Part shown: positions 10,966-25,900 of the stretch, in pieces
Numbering within the stretch: position 1 is the first letter of the stretch
Layout of the letters: each line of letters starts with the position of its first letter
Assembly (NCBI RefSeq): GCF_001949145.1
Contig: NW_019091390.1
Span: forward strand, 813,234 to 877,233
Reading direction: 5' to 3'
Origin: Acanthaster planci
Lineage: Eukaryota; Echinodermata; Asteroidea; Valvatida; Acanthasteridae
Length of the DNA stretch: 64,000 bases
Notes under the pieces: model-generated
The model's input: only the letters and a program-made list of their open reading frames with translations
What the model was told of the DNA's origin: nothing
Database searches by the model: none
Made by a program: the position numbers and the translations under genes

Positions 10966-13900
10966 GTGAGATTGAGATCAAAGGTCAAAATCATCGCTCT
11001 CATGGGTATTTCTTTTTGACTCATAAAATCCAAGTTCAAAATTGTTTCACATGATTTCACCCACAGACTAGAATGAAAAAAGTGGCATCTGTGCACAGCT
11101 GAAAATGCTGAGACCCAAATAAAAGCAGGTGTCATATTTATCATTGATTAACTTCATCATAATTGCATGCATGTCTATTGTGCATGCAATGGTATGAGCA
11201 GCCTCCCCACATAGGCAGGCTCCTCATGGCAGGTTCTGTAAAGGTTGCACCTGTCTGTGTATGGACATAAAACTTAAGACATGGGGACTGTGTTCCAGTT
11301 GCAACCCTTAACCTCCGAGGATGTGACTGACCGGGCTCTGCTATCCAATAAATCAACTTCAGAGGGTTGAAAAAGTACATGGCATTACAGTTGTCTGCCT
11401 GAAAGACCACAAGAGAAGGGTTCTACATTTACATACATATGCGTAAATACTCGGGGCAGTTGGAGCCATCCTTCATCTTCCAAAAAAAAAAAAATGTCTC
11501 AGAGGGTAGATGCTTATCCGGAGCAATCGTTTAATATCTCCAGGTAATGCCATCCATCAGGGTAATTATCAGCGAGTCCGACAGCAATCTTCTGTCGTCC
11601 TTAGAACCCCGGACAAATAAATCCCGAAAGTACACAGCCTGGTCTAGGTTTACTCCCTGTCACTCGCGTCATTTCTCTCCCCTCCCTCAGTCAGCGCTCT
11701 GCAACGTGAATGATGGATCTTTTCCTTATTTTTCCTGAGAGAATGGGGAAAAAACGGAAGAGGGTGGTAAAAAAACCCTCTCTGATTTGTGGACACCAAT
11801 GAAAGTCTCGTGGGAAGAGTTTTTTATACGGGTACCAGTACTGCGTGGAATCTGCCGGATCTGGTCCCTCAAATACTTGAAATGTAGCTTATCAGATGGG
11901 GAACTTTCAGGCATCTCAAGGATATTCAGATTTGTCTGTGTATTTTTGTTGAGTGTACATTCTGTTGAGAGTAATAGGTACATGTTGTGTCCAGCCTAAT
12001 TCAAGTTGCCTCTTGCCTTCCTTAGTCCTTCTTGACTCTGTCCAATCACAGTCAGAGGGTTGGGTTTTGGATCAGTCCAAGGCAGGAAACTGATGGTTTG
12101 GCCAGTCCCTGTCATTAATGTCAGCCACTGCATTTTGTGTTTTGCATGGTTGGGAGTTAAGGAGCTTACCAGTATTTGGTTTGAAGTAGATCTTGGATTA
12201 AATTACGGACAGGTATTCACTCTCCTCATTTACCAAGCAGAGAAGTGCTTCTGTTGGGAATAATATAGGTACATGTAAAAAGATGTACATGTACATTGTA
12301 GAGGATATGTGATGTACGTGTACATGAACAATATAACATGTATACATGTACATCTGTGCAGAGCTGTTATTTTGAGAACCGTTTATGTTGAAGCTGCTGA
12401 AATTGATAAGTGCATTTACAAGGGCAGCTACCAAACCTCTTCAAGGAATGCGGATGACCGAACGTGCCTGCATTGTAACATGCGCTCACCCAATTATCTT
12501 GGAGCACTGCGTATAATCAATGAGCCAGTAATTTCATTGGCCCTGAAAATTGTGAAGGACATGCCGGACGGTGAAGGCGAACCTGCAAAATGAGCACGGC
12601 AGATGGCGGGTCAGGACTCCTGCCCCCGGTCTGCCTTCTTTGGCATGCAAGGCAAGATGAGGAGGAACCGCTGTCAAACGGAATCACGCTCCGGTGAGCG
12701 AGACCATCTGATTGAACTTTTTTTTGATTTCCTCCCAGGTTTGTCGTCACAAACCAAGCGAGATTGCCGTTTCCTTCAGGATGGAAAATGGCCACTTCGC
12801 GGGCCCTCAAAACTTATCTCGCTTCTGTGTTCTCACTCTCTCTCTTCTCTTCCCCCCCCCCCGTTATAATCACAGCAACATTTCCTCTCCAATATCCGTG
12901 GGGTGTTTGGCAAGTTTGAGCCTGGACTGGCCAGGAGAAACACCTGGCAGTGGGTAATGACAGGGCATCGTCTCACTGATGAGCCCGACGGTGATGTGGA
13001 TGGTTGCCAAAGGGGGGAGGGGAGGACGATGACAGCCAGAGATGCAAGCAGACTCTGATGAGATGTACATTTACATGTGTTATTTTTGTAGCTTGATAAC
13101 GAGCAGGTGCACTGTCACTTCCGTGTGGTTAGAGTCTTATGTGGACTTACATGTACACATCATTTGTGCTTGCCAATGCCATGTGATGGATACACTGTAT
13201 AGATTTTTATCATGATGCTGCCATGTTTGTCTTGTACCCTGTAGCCCCATTGACAATAGTTATACAACTTCACATATTGATAAAAGGGAACAGACCATTT
13301 CCCCTTCCAGACTTAGGCTGCATCCGAATCTGTTGTCTAGAGCTAGGTCTAGGTCTTTGCTCCATTGGAAATTTGCAGAGACGCGTAGACAATAGACCTA
13401 GCCGTAGCTCTGGAAGCCCGTTTCGGACATGGCTTAGTTTGGTTACATTGGTTTGATGATAGAAAAGCAAGATGGCTGCCCCATGATTGGAGTGTGTAGG
13501 TTATGTACATGTATTTTGCAGGGGTGAGTTTTTCAGGCCTTCTTGTGATTTCAGGATTTTTCATCAGGATTTCCTGAGTTTGAGATTTTTTTAAAGATCT
13601 TTTGAAATCGGAAAATCCCGTGTTTTACCATTAAGGTGCTTTTACATAAAATTTTAACACACAAAACAAGAAATAGGTATTTAAAGAGATGCTTTTAGGC
13701 AAACAGTATTGTGTACTGTAGACCCAACGTTGCTGTGGGACCCTCATACCCTCTGGTCATGATTTTGTGGAGATCTCATTTTCTTCCCATCTCACCCCTG
13801 AATATGGGCGTTTCACAATAGTGCGCCCCCAAGAGTTTGCAACGCATTGGCCACTCACAATACGCAAATTTGTCGACCCAATCCACGTTTGGAAAGGGTC

Positions 13901-16900
13901 GACAAATTTCGTGCGCTGTGATTGGCCAATGCGTTGCAAACTCTTGGGGGCGCACTATTGTGAATCGCCCGTATTAGATGATCAGAAGAATAAGCCATCT
14001 TAATAATTAAGATTAGAAAGTACTACATGTGCAGCAAATAATTCAAGTACATCAAGTTCAACCGACGTACGGGGTGCTGTGTCTTCATTGCCAAAATGCA
14101 GGCAACGCATCTAAGCGTAAGATGGCCCACACGGGAGCACATCTGAAGTTTGCCAGCGCCACTACAGTGATAATACATGATACGTCTCCTGGTGCAGTCA
14201 TTAGAACGATCCGATGAGGCGTCATTTCTTGCGATGACACCACACTCACATGCGCGTTGTACATGTTCTTGAATTCTAGGTGTATGGCAGTTTGGCAAGT
14301 AGGTAACACCCTGTTGGTTGAGCAGATGCTTAATACTGGTAGGTGACCTTGGCGTTAATGTTGTTCTGTATACTGCCACAGTCATTACTTCTCCATGTAC
14401 ATGGAGGTCACCAGAGTGGTCATTTGAACCATTCAACAATTCTGTATTCTATGTACATACAACCCCCCCCCGTGCTATACAGCAAGATTTAAGTTTGGCA
14501 GATGCATATGTACATGTACATGTATTTTATTTACAATTCAGATATATACTGTCCATGTACATGTACATGTATGTATACCTTCGAGCAGACATGCAAATTT
14601 TCAGCGTGCTCACCTTTCTTGACCCTTGTGATTCATTCTGAGATCTTAATTGATTGACCATCGCTCATTACATGTATGTTATAATGACAAGCTACCTGAG
14701 CTGGCAGGTACATGCACATGTAGTATGCAGACCGTGCTCAAATATGCTTCTGGAACTTTCTCACAAGTAGTCAGGAAGTACTGGTCGGAGTAGCATTGTA
14801 CCGGTATCTTGGTCTATCAGAATTCGTATTGCAAATCTGCCGCATGATTGGTCTGAAGTACATGTACATGTACCATTTGTTTGGCAGTTTGGACGTCTTC
14901 TGACTTGAGGCTGAATAACTTCTTGACTTTAGGCAGTTTGATTCCAACAGCGGAAAGCACCGAGCACAAATTCCAAATGGTTGTGTCTCATTGATGAAGC
15001 TCGCGTAACACTTGAACATTTCCATTTCCTCTTCTCCCCCCCACCCCCCAGAAAAAGTAGCCATCAAAATTCTGGACAAGACCAAGCTAGACCAGAAGAC
15101 CCAGCGGCTGCTGTCACGGGAGATCTCCTGCATGGAGAAGCTCCACCACCCCAACATCATCCGGCTGTACGAGGTGATCGAGACCCTGGCCAAGCTGCAC
15201 CTGGTCATGGAGTATGCCGCTGGCGGTGAACTCTTCACGAAGATCTCCAACGAGGGCAAGCTGAGTGAGGCCGAGTGCAAGCCCATCTATGCTCAGGTGG
15301 TCGCCGCGGTCCACCACATGGTGAGTCGTTAGCGAAAGTTACAGTTACATGTAGCCGCAGAAACAAGGCTTAGTACACACATGTACATGTACATACTCCT
15401 ATGTGCATGTACATGTATATGTACATCTCCCCATACAGGATCAGACTGATGGTGCTGGTACCGGTACTGTTGGCTGGTAACAGTTAATGGCTCCTCTCAT
15501 TTTGACACGGAAGCAGGAACAAATTTCATGAAAGAATCATTGCAGAAGAGGATAGAAGGGGGTGCAGAGGTGCCTCATTTTCATGATTTTGGTTTACATA
15601 CAGGGATGCGATTTCTCAGCTTTTTAGCTGATTTCAGCTTTTTTTTGTTTTGGATTGCAGCTTTTTTTCCTCACTGGCTGTGTATTAAAAGATATAGGAG
15701 ATTTTCACAGTTGAGCTTCTTGATGCCTTTTTTCAGCTGTTTTCAGCTATTTTTATCATTGGTCAATCTCACCCGTGTACATACATGTAGCATTGTACAC
15801 ATGTGGAGCATATGGAGGCAAACATTTCCAACCACATGTAAGAGATACACCCTGTATGCAATGCAATACCTTGGTACGTGCATCAGATACATTCCTGGCA
15901 TGTATACACAGTATTGGCTTGTGCCTACCCAGTTGAGAATATGATATGCCGGTTACACAGTGTCCTCTAGTTCAAATGCAAAGCTCATATAGTAAGGACT
16001 GTACCCGTAACAGCGGTTGATAAGCTGCATTTCCAATATGCCATAGGTCTTGAGAGCCGTTAGGCCCCCCCCCCAAAAAAACAGTCTCCGGTTTCTGGTC
16101 CGCACGTGCGTCGCCGTAGACCTGCACGTCGACAAAAAAAGGGTTTTTATTTGGTATAAAACGATGTCCAAAAGCTGCCGAGCTTGCTTAATCGACTGGA
16201 ATCCTGCTACTGTGTAATTTTAACATGTTTTTGATGGGTGACGGTTGAGTAATATGTACAGTAAAGGAGTCCCTCTAGTTCCCCATACATTTTAGTCGGG
16301 CACTCTTTTCAGATGACATCATTTCTGTATTATAAAATTTACATCTGGGACCAGACAAACGAGGTGGTCTTATATCTTGTGTACATATGCAAGCTGAAAA
16401 TGCTTTTAAATAGTAAAAAGTGTGGGGGCCAGTCTATTTTAATGTTTGTAGCGGCCGGCTAATGTGCGTGTGCAGTCGTGATGGACATTGCGCATTATAC
16501 GTACATCATTTCTAGAAAAAAAAGTGAGGATTAAAAAAAAAAGGCCGCGTCCCGCACCACTTTTGGAGCCAGCTCCTGACTAGAAACCGGAGACTTTTTG
16601 GTGGCCTCATTGAAAAGTCCACATAAATGCTGATCCGCTCGACCACTGAGTGGGCGGGTTTTGTTAACAGTGGCACATTTGTTCAAGAAAACTTGCCAAA
16701 CGTTAGATACAGGTGTTCCTTGGAACAAGTATAATTAAAATTGGCAATGAAAAGAGGAAATTGGCCTGATATTTTTTCCAAGTGACGAGCCACCTGCAAG
16801 AGGGTATTTTTTTGCTGCTACATGTATTATCATGTCCAAGTCCTCTAATTGGAGAGGGATACTTCATCTTTTAAATGCCAATGACGCAGATGGGTCCACA

Positions 16901-19900
16901 GGAAAGCAAAGTGCAGGTGTTTGCAAAAACCCAAGGAGATTTAGTGACAGAGGAATTAGGAAAAGCTGTATTTTCAAAACAAATGATTACAGTTGGCAAA
17001 TAATTCAAATAGTTTATAGTTGAGGTGGAAGGCATTTCTTTCCTTTAAGGCAGATATTTTCAGTATGTTAAGGAAGGACGTTTGTTTTCTTCGTGATGCA
17101 GTTCACACATTTCTTAGATGAAGGCCTTTTTTTGGGCCCGCCATGGTTATTCTCATGTTATGCTTCAGTTGAAAACAACTTAGCCAGCCTTTCAGGCAGA
17201 TAATCTTCAAAGCTGATCAATGACTTGTCGACGGTGAGTTATTTCTGGAAGTTGTGCGCCCGCAAAAAAAGTCCTGATGCGGCACCGCAAGCTATTTTTG
17301 GAAGTGGTGTGCCCGCAAAACAGGTCCTGATGTGGCATGATGCTGGTACATGAGCATTTTAATGGTTGAGGATGCATTACGTTGTCGGGATAAGTGGTGT
17401 TCCTCCGTCTTTCCCTAGGAAAGGTCTTTCACATGATTCACCCATGCAGAATAGGCATGCGAATGCCGCTTTGCCTGCAGTGCATTGTGGGATAGTTCAA
17501 ATTTTTGGTGCTACGGGTGTAAACATTGCTCAATAGTGATCATCTTGTACATGTAAAGTAATGGAATGGGCAATGTTTGTTCTCTTGGATGCAGTCAAGG
17601 AAGGTGGGAATGTTGTTTTTTTTTGAGTAGCAATCTGCAGCCATGTATCGTGGTTCCCAAGTCGATGCGCTTGTGTGTCCATGGTACATATACATGTACG
17701 TTGCATAAACAGTGGAAGATAAAGTAATTAACTGCAGGGTAGTCTGTGGAGGCAGTCCGCCGGTAGGACCACAGAGTGGATTGATTTGCAGCCCACCTGC
17801 CCATTCCGAAGGTGCTGAGGACTTGTAATTTCTGTAAGTTGTCCCCGGATGGGCGCATATTTTGTTTACCCAGTGACCCAGTGCATGGAAGGTACTCTAT
17901 GAGCAGTGATCATGGCTTCCCCAAGTCTGCATTTCCTAACTACCGGTACTATGCCCATCGCAAAAGAGGTTTGAATCTGTGCCGTTTTTCATCGCTCTGA
18001 GATTAAGATTTTTTTACAGTTAACTTTCCTAGAAATACATGCACATTACATGTGACGTGTTTGTCTATTTCTATTCAATGTCAAGTTCACTCAAACTGAT
18101 TTAAAATCTACGGTATTTTTCTTTGTGCGAATTGTCTAGCCCAGTTCTAGAGCAAAGATATTGTCGATCACATTACACAGGCGAACAGTAAACTGGTAGA
18201 AGAAACTTGAACAGTGCAGCAGCCTACCATTCAAAATGTACACTTTCAAAAATAAAAGAATGGTTTGATAATGGAGTAACCCAAAAATTCAATTACAGTT
18301 ACAGAATTAAAAAGTAAAAGGCCAGATGCAAATGCAGTTGGAGAGTTTCAGAGTTACATGTACATGTAGTGTATTTGGCATCACAGGCAACAACTGCTGT
18401 GATTTATGTAGTCAGCTAGGCTACGTACATGTACGCAGTGCATCTGGGAGGTCTTCATCCAATTTTATGCAGGAAACACGGCCTGTTTCTTGTTTTCTTT
18501 TTCTCCAACCCACCTGCGCATGCACCCAACACCTTCCTTGGGATTGAGGCCGCACGGTAGCGCCGCGTTCCTCCCTCCCCCCTTCCCCGCAGTAAGTAAC
18601 CAATGGTAAGCACTTAAATCCCCATTTACGTGTTTGCAGTGCCCAGCGGTTATGGAAATCGTCTAATAAGATGTGCACTTACAGAGCTGTGCATGTTGTA
18701 TGTTTTCATGGACATTGTATTGGTACAGGGTGCACTGAAGAATTTGTTCAGCGGTGTGCTCCATACATGTACATGAGCGTAATAATTACATGCACATGGG
18801 TAATTCCAGAAATTCCAAAAGTGTGGCATTTTCGTGTCCCTGTTACATTTGACCTTTGTTATTTCACATAGAAATATCACCGGAATTGATTTCAAACTAT
18901 TACTATTTGTTTGGCAGGCGATTTGCATTAATTCTTCACTCTTGGAAATTAGGAAATATGTTCTGAACGTACAAAATCATATGTCAGATGTGACAGGGAC
19001 ACAAAAAAAATGGACCTCTATTTTGGATTACCCACATGTAAAGAGATCGCACCAAGGTTTTTACTGCTTAGAATTACTGCATATAATGCATTCAGGCCTG
19101 TAACATATACCCATATACTCGTACATGTACCGGATACACGACAGAGATGGGCAGAGAGGCCTGTATAGTGCTCAAAATCTTCACTTCTTTTCACAACTCA
19201 AGATTTGACCATTCATAATTTGTTTTTTCCAACAACGCAGTTTACCATAGTGCAAAGAATCAGCAAAATGGGAGTGTAATGCAGTGCTGTTCCCCGCGAA
19301 GTTCAACTTTCAGTACACGTTCATTACACCCTCCTTCTGCTACAAATGTCAAAAACAGTCAAAGATTCCTTCCACTTGATTTCCCCCAGTACACAGACAC
19401 ACATGGGAAATTTGACTGGTTTTGACTGATAGGACAACTGTGTCAAGAATGTATCTTTGCCTAAGGGGGTTAATGTTGCACAAAAGGAACGCTCAGGAAA
19501 TCTTTGTGAAAAAATTGCGACGCATTCAGCTGGGAGCAAATGACTAGATGAAACTCCATGTTCCATTATTCGTGCAGTGCAGGACGCGCATGCACTTTCA
19601 TTGTGTACAAATACATGTGTACTGTACATGTACATGAGTGCAGTACATGTACATGAGTGCGGTACATGTACATGAGTGCGGTACATGTACATGAGTGCGG
19701 TACATGTACATGAGTGCAAACTGACACCCAGAATTGTTTACTCTCCTTGTACATGTTTTTTTTTTTGGACTCCATGAAAGTACACACTGCGCATGGACAT
19801 GGACATGTACGTACATGTCCATGGAGTTCACATGTTGGGAATCAGTGTTGAGAGAACATCAGGGAGAAGGACACCAGCCTTCTTTAATATTCGTAGATAC

Positions 19901-22900
19901 TAGTACAAGTCCCAGTTGATAATTTCATACAGTCATGTATGTGTACATCCGTTACTGTCACATGATAGAGATGATAGAATGTGGAAATGTCGTTGAATTC
20001 CCACTTCATTCATTTCCCTTAGTTTTGCACGACACCCTCCAACAACCTGTCATTCTTTCCTGTACCTCTCAGGCACTGTGATTTTCATGACAGCTTCAGT
20101 CTCAAAGTCCTCTCCAGGGTGAAAAACAAGAATCAATCACTGCTAAATACTCGCTTTCCCCCCAAACAGTCTTAATTTATAGATTCAAATGATCATGTCC
20201 CTAATTGGCACCAACGGGCTGTGGACATGATGGGCATCAGAGTCAGTCCTGCAGGGCTGACTACTCATCTTCAAGTAGCGGAATCCCACCCAACAGTGCT
20301 TTTTTCTTCCTGAAGGCTGGAGCGACATTTTCCCAGTGGAATTTGTTGAATTGCACATTCGGTGCCTCTTACAGATGTGAGGCAGTGCAGTTATGTTGTA
20401 GAAAGAAACTTCTTGCGGCAAATAAGCCGAACCCCTAGATGTGTCTCTTGCCACCCACTGCTCATGTTTATTATAAATATTTGGATAACACATTTGTTTA
20501 CTTGGACTGTTTTTTTTTCAGCCCACTGTTTATTCCAGGCTTTGGAATTCATTTGGTTTGGTTTGCTTTGTTTTGTTTGGGGAGGTATAAGAGCAAAACT
20601 ACTAAGATGATGGAGGTACATGTATAAAGCAATCCCCATTTTTGCTGGTGTCGTTATGGACCTGTTTTTGTTTCACACTGATCTGGATCTCAATCAGTGA
20701 TCCCAAAGCTGGTTTGCTCTATCCTCTCGACAAGCTCTGGTGTCAGTTTATCAACGTTGGATCACTGAATGTGATTTCGATCTGTTTGAAATGAACAGGC
20801 CCTGTGTTCATATACACCTTGGATCTGGATCTCCCCAGCCGATGAAATACATGCACTAAGTGGCATACACAGTCCTCAAGGTGTTTACCGTTAGGGTCAC
20901 CTTGGGCACTTAATGTCAGATAACGCTTTGTCAAATCCTCCATTGAGGGAAATTATTTAGAAATGTTGAGATGAAATACTTGTACATGTCATGGCATGTT
21001 TTGTGAGACCTCGGTACAAACCAAGACTGTCAGACAGAATTGGGAGGAGGTTGGAAATGAGGATATGCTGGTGATAGGTACGTTCCCAATAGGCCTCTGA
21101 ATCAATTGGCTTGTGGCGTTTGAGTAGTGTAAATCTTGTTGACAAGTTTGCTAGCTGCTTACAGTTTGTATTTATCAGCAGGTCAAAAAAGGAAAATACT
21201 GAAAAGATGTATTTTTAACTTTAGAGGTTGGTGGTAATGAAAATGAAAGATGTCGATTTTTTTCCCTTTCAAAACACTTCACGTGCTTTCCGTGGTTTTA
21301 CACCATGTATGCATCAGAGACCACGAAATATCAAATGGGGGGGGGAGGGACCACTTCCAGACCTGTCATTTTTCTTCCTAAAAGTCTGTTCCCAGTTCTA
21401 CCTTATTTTTCCCCAGAATTAGAGTGGCTCACATCGTGGCCCCAGCTTAATGTAAATCACGGAGCAGGACACACGGTCTGGTTTGGCATGGGCCTTTTAT
21501 TCGTACAGTACGTGTCAGCATTTTATTCATGACACTGGCTGCAGTGGCATGGTTAGAGTCTCTGGAGGTGGGTGGGTGGCTGGCGTATTCAATCGATCAG
21601 CTGGAGTGACAGGGGTGCATACCAGACTGTTCACCTTTCCCATGGTGTACACACTGCTCTGCTTAAAGAATACCTGTTTGTTGTATGGGCAGGCCATCAC
21701 GATGTTCACAGAGCGTCAGGTGGACAGTTTCTTTCTTTTGTTATGCAACTTAGGACTAAGTCATGGGGACATTCTTCTGTCCTCATAGCAATTTTTGGTC
21801 CCCACAAATTGGTGTCATGACAAGTGTTTGTACTCACAACTATGGAACAAGTATTGGTTAGTGTGTTTGATGGCGTAATTGCCTGGTATCCAGTTCGTAA
21901 GTGACTTTGTCACAAAGGCGGACACGCCACGATTCGCAGGCTGCCACTGGATGATCGCAGAAGTTGCATGTTAACTTCTGGTTCCACGGTTCCATATAAA
22001 TGGCGATCAATGCTTGTAACCCTATGTGCAGTGCATGTGTGCAGTGGGCGTGGTTTAAAGTGAAGTGACGTTGCTCTTGCAAACCGGATAATGTTGGAAA
22101 GGAAGACGTGACAGGAGGCCATTTCACACCAGACAAATCCTACGGGTTGACACAGGGTTGAAGCAGAGTTGAAAACTGGCGGCGATTCACATTTGAAAAT
22201 TTTCAACCCTGCTCCAACCCTGCGTCAACCCCGAGATTGACTTCAACCCGGGTTGAACTCAACCCTGCTCCGGACCAGGGTTGAGATTTTCAACCCGGGT
22301 TGAAAATTACTTGTGCTCAATTTCTGGGTTGAACTCACCCCGATAAGCCTAATTCATACGAAACAAGTGTGAAACCTATGCTGGGTTGCATGCGGGGTTG
22401 AAAAATCCAATTTTCAACCCAGGGCAGCCATGGGCCCGCCCAGGGTTGAGTTCAACCTGGGTTGACAGGCTGAAGTGTGAAAAGGCCTAATGTGTGCCAA
22501 CCCTTGGATGCATTGATAGCACCAACCTGCGGGTAACTTTGGACTCTCAGTTGATGTCACTTTATTTTATTCCATTCATTGGAGCATACCCTCAAAAACC
22601 CAAGCAAGGGTTACATTACATCAAAAATTTGACACACTACAGATCTGAAATTATTACAAGTTGAAGAGTAGGTTTTTCCTTTCATTACAAGTTAAAATAT
22701 ATTTACCAGCACATTTACATGAATAAGTCGATCATGGGTGGTGTTTAAGAAACAAAGCGATAGTGTTTCTGCCTCTTGTAGACTTGAAGACCTCATTTGC
22801 AGTGATGTCGAAATTTCAGCCAGGAGGCATGCATCAAATTGCCTTCTAAACACTAGACGCGTGTGGCATGCAGATGCGCCAGTGTTGAACAGGCTGCCGA

Positions 22901-25900
22901 TGGCCTTGGGTTTTTGCCTCCACTGTCCTGCTCCGAGACACCAAAACAGCTGATTTGCCCGGAGAGCACTGCATTGCCTAGTCAAGCATTTAGTTCAACC
23001 AACACAGTCTTACACATGTACAGTTCATAGGGCTTTGTCGCGTTCAAGACTTCCAAGGAAGATCACCTTGTACTTCCAATGTCACAATCTGCACTTTATG
23101 GTCAGTGGACGCCCGTGCGTATACGTGGTTCAGTCTGAATTTAAGTATCGTACATTTATATATCAGGACCATTTGTTAAATAAAACAGGTACAGCTAATT
23201 TGGCTATTCGCACGAAAAAAAGCCATTTCTCCCGAGTGATCCCTTTTTCAAAATTGTCCAAGTTTACAACATTCCTGTTGCTCCCGTAGAGGGTTTGCAC
23301 GACTGCCATATTGCAGGTGAGTGCTTCTGTTCCACAGGGTATGCACAAAGGAGGTTTCCCTGTAGAACAAAAGAACTGCCCTGCAAGATGGCTACCACGC
23401 AAAGCCTCTATTGTGACATCAGGTATGGTCCCTTGGAACATACAGCAGTAAACTCCTAAGTATATGGCTTCAAGAGGAGCGACTAACTACAGGGCTAGGT
23501 AATGCTGGTATACATGTGGATTGCAGTTCCAAATCCTTCTCCACTCAATTTCTTGTGTAACCAGGTTGAGGTTTTCGCCCTACTCTCACCTGACGCTGGT
23601 CCCTTTTCTTTGAGTCACATCGCATTCCTTTCATTCCGTTTCAACTGCATCGTTGTACTTTCGCAGAACATGTGGCACATCATGTGCACTTTCACGCGTG
23701 CGGCCATGAATAGATAATTTTGACTGCCGCCATCTTGCGGTCGAAACCTTCATAACATTCGCCTTGTTTAGTTTTAAGCATTGTATCGGGACTTTCAAGA
23801 GCGGGTAATTTCAGACATGACTTTCTGAGCCATTTTCTTGAGGCCGCTCCATTTCCTTGAAATTGTGAGATTGCAAAAACAACTCAAAAGTAACAGTCGA
23901 ATACCTGTTATATGAGAACCAGAGTGTTTTACAAATGGTAAAATATTATTTTGTACATAATGTGTTTTATTTTTGTAGTCAAGTGTAAATAATGTTCTTG
24001 TTATGACTACATGGACCATTCCTGGTAAGTTAGGTAATTACAGTAAGGGAAATGCTGTCCTACAACAACTAACCTGATTAACCTCAAACCTGTACATGTA
24101 AGAAGGAAACAACATTTCATGCAATTTATTGGTTATTCATTTTCTTTAACTTTCAGACAGGTATTCGTCATCATCTCTGTTGACTGTTATTTTTTTTAGT
24201 ACCCTTGATATGCCATAATAAAAACTTGTACATTGGAATCAGCTGCTTCACCCAATTTTTATGTCTGGAGTGGATCCGCTCGGTAACTCTTGCTTTGAAT
24301 TTTTCATCTTTTACTCACTCTACGTGTGCGGTGTCAAATCCAAGGAGATGTGGCGGTGTCACCACACTCTCACTTGCATTGTTCAACTCACTGCACACCT
24401 TCATTTTAGCAAGTCACAACCCCCTATTGGTCACAGAGGCATATGATGCACACGAGCCACCTGCCCCAGGGCACCCTCTCCAAGAGCTCATGTTGTCATA
24501 CCATTTTTGTGCAGGAATATACGTGCATAGAAACGAACATGAAGGTTTCATACATTAGCCTTTATGTGCATGCAGAGACTGAACGGCACGACCGCGTAAT
24601 ATTTGTCACTGCTTTGTTTGCAGATAATTGACCTTTTTTTTCACATGTGCCTTCTCACACCCCTTGGACCATGCAGCAGCATGTTTACACCTTTCCTAAC
24701 CGCACGCGAACGGCATTCAAGAATCCAGACAAGGCTCCATGGCTCTGCGACTTTAACATGACAGCTCCAAATTTTTCCGATAGCTCCTTACATGTCCATG
24801 TACATGTGACTCCGCCTGAAATGAGCTAAACAGCTACACTTGCCTGGAGTAATTTATCAACATCGAAACAAATTGAAACGAACATCCCTGGACTGTGAAA
24901 TTCCATTCTGCAAGTGCCCTGCCTGTCATCTCTGAATGCTTTTAATTAAAGCCCATGCATTCCTGTTTTAACTGCCGGGCAACCATTGTCCATTCTTGGA
25001 GAGAGAGAAAAAAAAGAATCATTACACACAATAAAGATTTACGATGGGCACACACACTTGATACGTCTGTCCCTTGGGAGTGTTTGGGTTGTTGGTGAAT
25101 TTTTAAAGGACATGGGGGGGGACGATCGAGTGATGTTTTTGCTCAGGAGGCGATCCTGCAGTGTTTGTGTATGTCACAGTGGACTGCAACATTGGGCCTG
25201 ACGGTCAGTTTTTGTAGGGGTCAGTGGCCCAATAAGGGTTTGTGTTGTCTGACCCCCCCCAGGTGCCACCGACACACGATATATGGCCTATTGTATCTTT
25301 TAAGTGAAACTCATCGAATGACTTTAATTATTGGCTCTAAAGTTGTTTGCCCCAAACAAAAGTCTTTGTCCTTGCCTCTAAGTTTGTCCTAAGATTTTAG
25401 TGCTTTTGACTTTTTATTTTTTTTACAGCATTCGAAAAATTTTGCAAGTGAATATTTTGTTGCAGATCCTTTTTGGGTGTCATTCAAATTTAACTGACTT
25501 TTCCTAATCAGAAATGTTTGGCGTCAGTGGCAGATGTACATGTCCATGTGTGTTACATGTACATGTACATACCTGTATTAAATAATTGGGCTTTAGGTTA
25601 AGAGATTGTCTGGAGTTTGGTCTTTGTTTTTCCTGTGTTTAGTTTTCAGTTTTCTTTTTATTCACAGAAAAGGAAAAAAGGATTCCTGAAAATTGAATTT
25701 CATTTCCATGATTTAGTCTTCATCATGTCGTGGAGGGTGCACTTCACCCACAGACACACGCGAATCATCTTGGGTTGAAATTAAAAACACGTCCATGTAC
25801 ACGCACCACACTTAAGCGTCCTGTCTTTAAGCATCAGGATCTTTATTTACTCAGAGCAAAGATGCCAAACACTTCGTAAGTCTTGGTCGCCAGGCGCAAG

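Larger units (their letters stand above)
10966..15051 (+). other. NIM1K intron 1
   Basis: A 4,086-bp GT-AG intron ending in a C-rich acceptor tract. It holds two foldback elements (13317-13433, 13801-13975) and TACATG-rich clusters. No convincing internal gene. Confidence 0.9.

Noticed and set aside
15528-15944. 138-codon hydrophobic open frame in NIM1K intron 2
   Set aside because: Phe/Leu-rich from T-rich sequence, no similarity and no splice support.
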